Origin: a bacterium
GTDB lineage: Bacteria; Bdellovibrionota_C; UBA2361; OMII01
Reading direction: 5' to 3'
NCBI GenBank assembly: GCA_017853915.1
Contig: JAFMIS010000181.1
Span: 1-5,540 of the forward strand
Length of the DNA stretch: 5,540 nucleotides
The position numbers and the translations under genes are program-made. Position 1 is the stretch's first letter. Each line of letters begins with the position of its first letter. Positions 1 through 5,395 of this stretch are shown here, piece after piece. The notes beneath the pieces were generated by a model that was not told where the DNA came from, ran no database searches, and saw only the letters and a program-made list of their open reading frames with translations.

Positions 1-1405
1 CGCTGGGCGCGGAGGTGGAATCTGACGTGGAGGGGGAATGTGACGACGAAATCGTCTCGTACGCCACCAGAACGACAATAGTAAGAACCGCAGATACTAG
101 GCCTATCACCAGCGAACGTACCGGGGAGGATAATCCCCTCAAAAACGTCAGTGCGGTTTGCATGAGTGCGTTAGCAGCGCTAGCACGTTGTCGGCTGGGG
201 TCTGGCTCCCTCACTGGGCCGACAGCTCCACCCTGCTCTGACAGTAATTGTGAACGTCTGTCGGACGTGGCCTCTTTACGCTTAGAGTCTTTCGCTACTA
301 TCTCCTTGATGCGCTCCAAATCTAAGTTGCCAGAGCTTGCCGATGTGGAGGCTGTCAACGAAGCCGTCGTCGAATCTGTGTTGGCAGGTTCGTCCAACAG
401 CATGAAGGACTCGATATCACGATTCTCTTGCGCGCGGACTGTGTTGTCTGCCGGAGGTATAGGGTCGCCACTCGTGGTGGGAGTAAAGACGGCTTCCACC
501 GCAGGAGGATTGTGGGCCGTTACGCTCGATGTCGAGGTCGTGGATAGGGTAAATGACGGGTCATCGAGAGCCGCAATAGCCTCGCTGGCGGTTTGGAAAC
601 GGCCGTCAGGGTCAAAAGCCATCAGATGTGAGATCACCGCTGCTACATGTGGCGGGATAGTCGGGACGAGATTTTCAATCGGTTTGATAGCGCCATCTCG
701 CCGCGCATCCATCTGCTGAGCGAGCGGAACATCCCGAAATGGATGTTGGCCCGAGATGGCTTCGTAAAAGCACACTCCAAGAGCATACAGGTCTGAGCGC
801 GTGTCATATCGCACTCCCTCAAGGATTTCTGGCGCGAGATAGTCGAAGGTCCCAGCCGCGTTCTTCAACTCGTCAATATCGATCTCATCACCAGGCAAGA
901 GAGCCAGACCAAAGTCAGCGATGCGTATCTCCTCGGGGCTCACCACCAGAATGTTCTCCGGTTTTATATCCCTATGAATAACACCCGTCGCATGGATGAA
1001 ATCGAGGGCCTGTAAGCTTTGCTTCAAGAATCTCGCCCCTTGTTCGGGTGATAACGGAGCTCCGTTGGTGCCGATGAATTTGGTTAGGTCTCCGAGAGGA
1101 GCGAATTCCATCGATAGGTAGCAGAGCTGGTCGACTGAGTGGAAGTCATCCAGCCGTACTACATACTTGAATCGACATGAGACGAGTGTGAGGGCCTCCT
1201 TACGGAGCTTGTCTGATAAGGAAGCTCCACCAGAGAGAGCAGTCGTGGATTTTCTTTGGACGAGCACCTTAAGGGCGACTTCCTGCGCGGAGCCAGAGAT
1301 ATGGCGCGCGTGGTACACAACGCTCTCGGCTCCTCTGCCGACGATCGAAAGGATCTCGTACCGGCCGTCGAAGATCTTTCGCTTGTTGTTATTCGGAAGT
1401 GTCAT
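1..1405 (-). CDS. Hanks-type serine/threonine protein kinase with one transmembrane segment (C-terminus cut by window edge)
   Basis: I translated this on the minus strand: 468 codons are open from ATG at 1405-1403 to the left edge, and an in-frame TAG four codons upstream fixes the ATG as the likely start. No strong ribosome-binding site is visible. The kinase domain spans about residues 16-285. Visible motifs are the glycine loop G23-R-G25-A-E-S-V-V, the ATP-binding lysine in VALK (K46), a helix-C glutamate (E70), HRDIKPEN with D146, K148 and N151, DFG with D164, APE at 191-193, and the helix-F aspartate in SDLYALG (D205). All catalytic residues are present, so an active RD-type kinase that phosphorylates Ser/Thr is expected. 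Residues 290-430 form a Ser/Thr/Pro-rich linker with a charged stretch. Residues about 431-449 are a hydrophobic membrane span, followed by a Ser/Thr-rich segment that runs out of the window. By family precedent the kinase faces the cytoplasm and the missing C-terminus lies outside. Substrates and signal are unknown. It is divergent from the tRNA-nuoA side. Confidence 0.93.
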   Translation of the reverse strand, partial: MTLPNNNKRKIFDGRYEILSIVGRGAESVVYHARHISGSAQEVALKVLVQRKSTTALSGGASLSDKLRKEALTLVSCRFKYVVRLDDFHSVDQLCYLSMEFAPLGDLTKFIGTNGAPLSPEQGARFLKQSLQALDFIHATGVIHRDIKPENILVVSPEEIRIADFGLALLPGDEIDIDELKNAAGTFDYLAPEILEGVRYDTRSDLYALGVCFYEAISGQHPFRDVPLAQQMDARRDGAIKPIENLVPTIPPHVAAVISHLMAFDPDGRFQTASEAIAALDDPSFTLSTTSTSSVTAHNPPAVEAVFTPTTSGDPIPPADNTVRAQENRDIESFMLLDEPANTDSTTASLTASTSASSGNLDLERIKEIVAKDSKRKEATSDRRSQLLSEQGGAVGPVREPDPSRQRASAANALMQTALTFLRGLSSPVRSLVIGLVSAVLTIVVLVAYETISSSHSPSTSDSTSAPS

Positions 1406-1529
1406 GTAATCGCTCTACTTCACGCCATCTGTCCATTTAGCTGGACGCAACACCTACATCCCACGCGAACGTAGCGCATGGAGGTGTCCTCTCCTATAAT
1501 CATCAGTTCACGAGTACTTGCTTCATGCT

Positions 1530-1556
1530 TTTTAGGGTGAGGCGGGTAGCCTCTGC
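1530..1556 (+). repeat. Short two-part repeat, copy 1 (partner at 5497-5521)
   Basis: An 11-mer TTTTAGGGTGA (1530-1540) is followed six bases later by the 10-mer TAGCCTCTGC (1547-1556). Both words recur close together at 5497-5521, the 10-mer in the same orientation and the 11-mer inverted. The region can also form a GAGGC/GCCTC hairpin with loop GGGTA (1539-1553). The identity is seen directly; any function is unknown. Confidence 0.3.
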
Positions 1557-1666
1557 CAACCCATTGAGTATACGCAAGTTTGGAATTTTAGTTGAGGGCT
1601 GCCCCGATAATTTGTGTGTTAAAAAGACGACCTAACATATTGAAAGTAGGTAGGATGATTCAGAGT

Positions 1667-1718
1667 AGACCGGAGGCTGGCTAACCGACTGGCCAGATTA
1701 AAAGGCGCTGGTCTCGCC
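1667..1718 (+). other. Cluster of mutually exclusive inverted repeats upstream of the tRNA
   Basis: AGACC (1667-1671) can pair with GGTCT (1710-1714), enclosing a CTGGC/GCCAG hairpin (1677-1681 with 1692-1696). GGCG (1704-1707) can instead pair with CGCC (1715-1718), placing GGTCT in its loop and so competing with the long-range stem. No T-run follows, so a simple intrinsic terminator is not supported. The stems are only 4-5 base pairs and may be chance. Confidence 0.2.
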
Positions 1719-1815
1719 GCGTTGGGAACTGAATTGAAAGCTATTGAGGTGAGGGGATGCGCGCCAAGGGATATCGATCAGGACAGCTCCGTGCTAGTCT
1801 CTCCGACACCCTTGT

Positions 1816-1889
1816 GCACCCGTAGCTCAGTTGGATAGAGCACCCGCCTTCTAAGCGGGTGGTCGCAAGTTCGAATCTTGCCGGGTGCG
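1816..1889 (+). tRNA. tRNA-Arg (anticodon TCT)
   Basis: A full cloverleaf can be folded by eye. The acceptor stem GCACCCG (1816-1822) pairs with CGGGTGC (1882-1888) over seven pairs. The D stem is GCTC (1825-1828) with GAGC (1838-1841). The anticodon stem CCCGC (1843-1847) pairs with GCGGG (1855-1859) around loop CTTCTAA, giving anticodon TCT at 1850-1852, which reads AGA and probably AGG. The T stem is GCAAG (1865-1869) with CTTGC (1877-1881) around loop TTCGAAT. The discriminator base is G1889. The CCA end is not encoded (TTT follows), so it must be added by nucleotidyltransferase. It is a normal 74-nt class I tRNA with a five-base variable loop. It lies 44 bases ahead of nuoA on the same strand with no terminator in between, so some read-through into nuoA is possible. 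Confidence 0.96.
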
Positions 1890-1905
1890 TTTGTCGCGCT
1901 ACAAT
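1878..1905 (+). promoter_or_regulatory. Candidate nuoA promoter starting inside the tRNA 3' arm
   Basis: TTGCCG (1878-1883) and TACAAT (1900-1905) are separated by 16 bases and match the sigma-70 -35 and -10 consensus at four and five of six positions. Transcription would begin near 1912, leaving a short leader that still carries the GGAAG ribosome-binding site of nuoA. The -35 box lies in the T arm and acceptor stem of the tRNA gene, so its sequence is constrained by the tRNA and could be coincidental. Confidence 0.33.
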
Positions 1906-1933
1906 ACGGGGAGCTTTTGGAAGTAACCTTCGC

Positions 1934-2302
1934 ATGAATGAATTAAATCCATACCTCGGTATTTTGCTACTGACTGTTGCCGCTCTTGGGTTCTTGGTGA
2001 CGATGGTCCTGTTGGCCATGTATGTGGGACCGAAAAATCCGACGAAGACCAAGGAGATGCCGTGGGAGTGTGGCGCGATCCCAGTGGGCTCGGTGAGGGA
2101 TCAGCGCTTTAATGTACGCTTCTACCTCGTGGGCATGCTCTTCATCCTTTTCGACATCGAAGTGATCTTCATGTACCCATGGGCTGTGATCCTGGAGCAG
2201 CTTGGGGCATTCGCTCTGTGGCAGATGTTATCTTTTATGGCCGTTTTGGTCGTTGGATTCGTGTACGTCTGGAACAAGGGCGTATTAAATTGGAACGATT
2301 AG
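1934..2302 (+). CDS. nuoA: NADH-quinone oxidoreductase subunit A (NuoA/ND3 family)
   Basis: This 122-residue protein is a small membrane subunit of respiratory complex I (NDH-1), which transfers electrons from NADH to quinone and pumps protons; NuoA sits at the junction of the peripheral and membrane arms. Three membrane segments are visible at about residues 8-31, 63-87 and 93-113. Between the first two lies the family's conserved loop, with K-E-M-P-W-E-C-G at 40-47, including the ND3-type loop cysteine C46. It is followed by R-F-Y-L-V-G and the F-D-I-E-V signature at 73-77, with acidic D74 and E76 in the membrane. Length fits the family. I chose ATG 1934 because GGAAG (1919-1923) lies 10 bases upstream and the protein then starts as NuoA does; a longer in-frame start would fall inside the tRNA. 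No nuoB follows: the next frame is an EEP-like gene overlapping the last bases, so the other nuo genes must lie elsewhere. Confidence 0.95.
   Translation: MNELNPYLGILLLTVAALGFLVTMVLLAMYVGPKNPTKTKEMPWECGAIPVGSVRDQRFNVRFYLVGMLFILFDIEVIFMYPWAVILEQLGAFALWQMLSFMAVLVVGFVYVWNKGVLNWND
2276..2280 (+). promoter_or_regulatory. Ribosome-binding site favouring the TTG start at 2290
   Basis: AAGGG lies nine bases ahead of a TTG codon at 2290, inside the 3' end of nuoA. Later in-frame candidates (TTG 2353, GTG 2368, ATG 2398) lack a comparable site, and the ATG at 2398 would remove most of the first membrane segment. The arrangement suggests translational coupling to nuoA. Confidence 0.4.
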
Positions 2303-3300
2303 TCCTGCTAGTTCGCGTTTCTAGTAATTGCGCGCGTAAAGCTCTCCATGTATTGAGAACGTGGCTTGTGCCTCTGCTCGGCTGCGCTGGCGCTTTGATG
2401 TTGATGAATCGCCCGCGGTTCTGGTGGCAGGAATGTTTTTGTAATCTCGCCGTGTACTGGTTTATTCCGGTATGTGTGATAGCTGTCTACACGCTGAGAG
2501 CGTTGAGCCAATGTGTTTTTCGCTCATTCCCCCTTTGGATATCTCTAGTAACGCACGTGTACATGATTATTCATGTAGGCGCCCTTGCTCGACCGTATAT
2601 CTTCTTCGAGCGCTGGCCGGCTATCTCACATTCCGGCTCATCGGTTTCAGCGCGTTGTATGTTCGTAGATTCATGGCAATGGGGCGAAGCGCCCGAGGCG
2701 ACATTAGCTGAGTTGCTCAACCAAAAGCCAAACCTTCTCATAGTTAGTGGTGAAGCCCCCGAGGCTCTTACTGACAAGGTGCCCAGTGATCGGTATCCCG
2801 TGCGTATATCAACATCTGCCTCAGATGAGGGAAGAATCCACATACTCGCCGAGGATGGGGTGGTGCTTGAACAGCTCCAGGAATTAGGCGTTGGAGCGAT
2901 GCCTGGAGGGCTTGTAAAAGTTCGGATCGACTCACACTCGCTCGAATTGGGAGTGCTTGCGTTGCAGCCCTCGTTCTCCAAGGACGCTTTTGAGCGTAAT
3001 CGGATCTCCGCGCGTCGTCTGGCGTCGTTAATGCGCGCGAGTGATGCGACGCGAGTGGTGGTAGGCAGTTTTAACGCGACACCATTCTCGCAATTCGTCT
3101 CCGTGTACCTGCAGCAGGCGCGAATGCGATCGGTTTTTTTTGGACAGGGGCTCGCTAAAACTTTCGATATGACCAGTAGTGTAATCGCGTTCCCCCTTAC
3201 GCATGCCTTGGTTTCGAAAGATCTGCGCCCTGAAGATGTCGAGCGGTTGACACTGCCAGGCCGGCGCCGAGCAGCCATTGCGTTTACTATACGTATGTAG
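2290..3300 (+). CDS. Membrane-anchored EEP-fold protein, probable pseudoenzyme
   Basis: With the TTG start this is 336 residues. Three hydrophobic segments lie at about 20-39, 50-69 and 80-100. The rest resembles the endonuclease/exonuclease/phosphatase superfamily, in the layout of YafD-like membrane EEP proteins. The fit rests on T-L-A-E-L-L-N-Q-K-P-N-L-L-I-V-S-G-E (138-155), matching the family's 'D-V-V-x-L-Q-E' strand; on V-V-V-G-S-F-N-A-T-P (256-265), matching 'GDFNATP'; and on I-A-F-P-L-T-H-A-L-V-S (299-309), matching 'IDHVLVS'. The metal and catalytic residues are mostly missing: the GDFN aspartate is S260, the IDH aspartate is T304, the strand-end histidine is near Q226, and the terminal SDH motif is R325-R-R. 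E155, N262 and H305 remain. I infer an inactive scaffold or binding protein. The start is uncertain; the frame is also open further upstream inside nuoA, to ATG 2179. It overlaps nuoA by 13 bases, so co-expression is likely. Family assignment is by pattern recognition only. Confidence 0.68.
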   Translation: MERLVLLVRVSSNCARKALHVLRTWLVPLLGCAGALMLMNRPRFWWQECFCNLAVYWFIPVCVIAVYTLRALSQCVFRSFPLWISLVTHVYMIIHVGALARPYIFFERWPAISHSGSSVSARCMFVDSWQWGEAPEATLAELLNQKPNLLIVSGEAPEALTDKVPSDRYPVRISTSASDEGRIHILAEDGVVLEQLQELGVGAMPGGLVKVRIDSHSLELGVLALQPSFSKDAFERNRISARRLASLMRASDATRVVVGSFNATPFSQFVSVYLQQARMRSVFFGQGLAKTFDMTSSVIAFPLTHALVSKDLRPEDVERLTLPGRRRAAIAFTIRM

Positions 3301-3309
3301 GTCATGACG

Positions 3310-3347
3310 CCCCTGGAACATAGGGGTTAGGTGCGTCCGCAAGCACC
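3310..3347 (+). terminator. Two adjacent small hairpins after the EEP-like gene
   Basis: CCCCT (3310-3314) pairs with AGGGG (3322-3326) across a seven-base loop, and GGTGC (3330-3334) pairs with GCACC (3343-3347) across an eight-base loop. They start ten bases after the stop codon, where a terminator would be expected, but neither is followed by a T-run. Intrinsic termination is therefore doubtful. Confidence 0.25.
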
Positions 3348-3382
3348 GTCAGAGTAAACAGTGGTTTATTATTGAGAGTCGC

Positions 3383-3413
3383 TTGAGCAATCGAAGAGAA
3401 TTGTCGATACACT
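3383..3413 (+). promoter_or_regulatory. Weak candidate promoter directly abutting the ATPase start codon
   Basis: TTGAGC (3383-3388) and TACACT (3408-3413) each match the sigma-70 boxes at four of six positions, with a long 19-base spacer. Transcription from this -10 would begin at or next to A3420, the first base of the ATPase ATG, giving a leaderless message. This agrees with the absence of a ribosome-binding site at the normal distance (the nearest purine run, GAGA, ends more than 20 bases away). Confidence 0.25.
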
Positions 3414-3419
3414 GATCGT

Positions 3420-5381
3420 ATGGCTCCCCTCTTTGAACTGCAATTGTCGCTCGTCACGCTTCTTGTGATCTTCATCCTGCCGTTCTCGTACTACGGATAC
3501 CAGGCTCGTTTCTGGTACGACGATGCCAAGCGCAATCTCTTCGATTTCACCTTGCAAATGATCTGTCTCGTGGTGGCCATCTTCCTCGGCGCGCGGCTTT
3601 ACCATGCGGCGCTCGATCACGAGACCGAGCAGTTACAGCTGGCGTTGGTGCACTTCGCGGTAATCGTTTTGACGTTCATGGCGGTGGCTAGAGGTAAAAA
3701 GTTGGGTGTGTCCGGCGCTCCGTCCACCTCTCCAAGTCAGGAGGAGAGCTTCAAACCTGATTCAAGTAATGAAGAGATCGATGTTGTCGAATGGGATGAT
3801 TTAATTATCTCCGATACTACCAAACAGGAGCTTCTCTCAATTATCAATCTGCTGAAGAATCCACAGACAGCCAAAGACTACGGCATCGCTCTCCCGAAAG
3901 GAATTCTTTTTAACGGGCCCCCGGGCACTGGTAAAACAACAATAGCGAAAGCGGTCGCCTCGATGGCTGGTCTTAATTTCTTTGTCTTGCGCGCGAATGA
4001 CATCGTCTCAAAGTGGGTAGGGGAGTCGGAAAAGAACCTTACGAAACTCTTCGACGCGGCGCGCAAAGACGCGCCGTCCGTCATATTTATCGATGAGATC
4101 GATTCCCTTGGTAAGAAGCGATCGGACAGCAATCCCTCTCATTCAGACAACCTTCTTAATCACTTGCTCCAGCTTATTGATGGCGTGATCAAGAGTGAAG
4201 GCCTGTATGTCATAGCGGCGACGAATCGGGCCGATCTTGTCGATGACGCGCTGCGAAGAGCCGGACGCTTGAATCGTGTGGTAGAGATACCACTGCCCGA
4301 TATTGACGCGCGAAAAAAGCTTTTTGGAGTCTATGCGCGTAAATTGCGGCTGGCTCCTGATATCGATCTGGACATTTTAGCGAAAGTCACCGAGGGTAAC
4401 TCCGGAGCTGACATAAAAGCGATCTGTAATCAGGCCGGATTGATTGCTTTTCAGCGCGAGCAATCACTTCCAGCACCTCAAAGAAGTCGACTGGTTCTCT
4501 CAAGTGATATCGAGAGCGCGCTGTCTCTATTTGAGGTCGATGAGGATGTCGAATTGGATACCGAAGATTCTTCTAAGGCTAATCCACAGCCGCTCAACGG
4601 CAAAGTCGAAAAAATTAGTTGGGATGATCTGATCATCGATGACGAGCTCAAGAGTGAGTTGCGTGGCGTGATAGGACTGTTGCGGGATCCAGCTACCGCC
4701 GAGCGGTATGGGATAAAAGTTCCGAAAGGGATTCTCCTGAATGGACCGCCCGGAACTGGTAAAACGACATTGGCGAAAGTCATCGCTAATGAGGCGCAGT
4801 TATCTTTCTTCGCGTTGCAAGCGAATGAGGTTATCTCAAAATGGGTGGGAGAATCCGAGAAGAATTTAACACGCTTGTTTCAGACTGCGGCCAAGCATGC
4901 TCCGTCAGTTATCTTTATTGATGAGATCGACGCGATCGCTAAAAATCGAGCTGAGGGGAATGCGCAGCACGCTGATAATCTTCTCAATCACCTGTTGCAG
5001 CTTATTGATGGCGTGATATCTCGAGAGGGCGTGTATATCATCGGCGCCACAAATAGAGCTGATCTGGTAGATCCGGCCTTAAAGCGTGGAGGTCGTTTGA
5101 ATAAAGTGATCGAGGTGCCGCTCCCAACAGAGCAGGCGCGAATCGCGCTATTCTCGATGTATTTAGCCAAACTTCCTCTGGCCCAGACTGTCGATATTAA
5201 TCGGCTCGCCAGAGCAACGCAGGGTAAATGCGCCGCTGATATACGAGAGATCTGCAATCAAGCGGGATTGAACGCCTTTAAGCGCGAGTCAGCTCGGGGT
5301 AGTCGTGAGTACACCGTGACAGTTGTCGATCTTGAGAAGGCAGTTCAAGAATGGGTCAAGAATCTTCCACCGACCCTATAG
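3420..5381 (+). CDS. Membrane-anchored double-AAA (CDC48-like) ATPase
   Basis: This 653-residue protein has three predicted membrane segments at about 9-25, 43-61 and 72-90, then R-G-K-K, which by the positive-inside rule places the rest in the cytoplasm. Module 1 has W-D-D-L-I (125-129), Walker A GPPGTGKT (166-173), aromatic pore loop W199-V-G, Walker B VIFIDEID (221-228), sensor-1 N269 and arginine fingers R280 and R283. Module 2 repeats this order: W-D-D-L-I (401-405), Walker A 442-449, W475-V-G, Walker B 497-504, N545, R556 and R559. Both retain the catalytic Walker B glutamate (E226, E502), so both should hydrolyse ATP, and the pore loops fit a hexameric unfoldase that threads protein. 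An acidic linker lies near 372-383. There is no p97/CDC48 N-domain and no FtsH-type HExxH protease, so a partner protease or adaptor would have to be separate. An in-frame TGA at 3384-3386 makes ATG 3420 the first ATG start. Substrates are unknown. Confidence 0.93.
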   Translation: MAPLFELQLSLVTLLVIFILPFSYYGYQARFWYDDAKRNLFDFTLQMICLVVAIFLGARLYHAALDHETEQLQLALVHFAVIVLTFMAVARGKKLGVSGAPSTSPSQEESFKPDSSNEEIDVVEWDDLIISDTTKQELLSIINLLKNPQTAKDYGIALPKGILFNGPPGTGKTTIAKAVASMAGLNFFVLRANDIVSKWVGESEKNLTKLFDAARKDAPSVIFIDEIDSLGKKRSDSNPSHSDNLLNHLLQLIDGVIKSEGLYVIAATNRADLVDDALRRAGRLNRVVEIPLPDIDARKKLFGVYARKLRLAPDIDLDILAKVTEGNSGADIKAICNQAGLIAFQREQSLPAPQRSRLVLSSDIESALSLFEVDEDVELDTEDSSKANPQPLNGKVEKISWDDLIIDDELKSELRGVIGLLRDPATAERYGIKVPKGILLNGPPGTGKTTLAKVIANEAQLSFFALQANEVISKWVGESEKNLTRLFQTAAKHAPSVIFIDEIDAIAKNRAEGNAQHADNLLNHLLQLIDGVISREGVYIIGATNRADLVDPALKRGGRLNKVIEVPLPTEQARIALFSMYLAKLPLAQTVDINRLARATQGKCAADIREICNQAGLNAFKRESARGSREYTVTVVDLEKAVQEWVKNLPPTL

Positions 5382-5395
5382 ATCGTCCGAACGAT
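5382..5395 (+). terminator. Weak hairpin just after the ATPase stop
   Basis: ATCGT (5382-5386) and ACGAT (5391-5395) form a five-pair stem with a four-base loop immediately after the TAG. Only GGGTTT follows, not a T-run, so terminator function is uncertain. Confidence 0.2.

Larger units (their letters stand above)
1406..1815. other. Divergent intergenic region, no convincing gene
   Basis: About 410 bases separate the kinase start from the tRNA. I see no reading frame with both a ribosome-binding site and protein-like composition. It contains a perfect TATAAT at 1495-1500 on the plus strand, without a recognisable -35 box at the right distance. It also contains a GAGGC/GCCTC hairpin (1539-1543 with 1549-1553) and a cluster of alternative inverted repeats at 1667-1718. 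A weak candidate tRNA promoter is TTGAGG (1744-1749) with GGATAT (1769-1774), but its 19-base spacer is long. No clear promoter for the kinase was found on the minus strand. Confidence 0.5.

Noticed and set aside
15..719. 234-codon plus-strand frame
   Set aside because: It is antisense to the kinase, whose full motif set is on the minus strand; its composition is low-complexity Ser/Ala without family motifs.
1525..1635. 36-codon open frame from ATG 1525, about 25 bases after a perfect TATAAT (1495-1500)
   Set aside because: There is no ribosome-binding site, no -35 box at the right distance and no recognisable protein; a frame of this length is common by chance.
1816..1889. tRNA-Arg as an integration site for a mobile element
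   Set aside because: I found no second copy of the tRNA 3' end in the window and no integrase or transposase; normal household genes follow directly.
1741..2052. 103-codon minus-strand frame
   Set aside because: It crosses the tRNA gene and the start of nuoA on the opposite strand, so it is a shadow.
2571..3305. 244-codon minus-strand frame opposite the EEP-like gene
   Set aside because: It is rich in Arg and Ser with no motif, has no upstream signals, and is explained as a shadow; the plus frame has membrane segments and EEP strand patterns.
3420..5381. FtsH protease or proteasomal ATPase
   Set aside because: There is no HExxH zinc motif as in FtsH, and the two AAA modules plus triple membrane anchor do not fit a single-AAA proteasomal ATPase.
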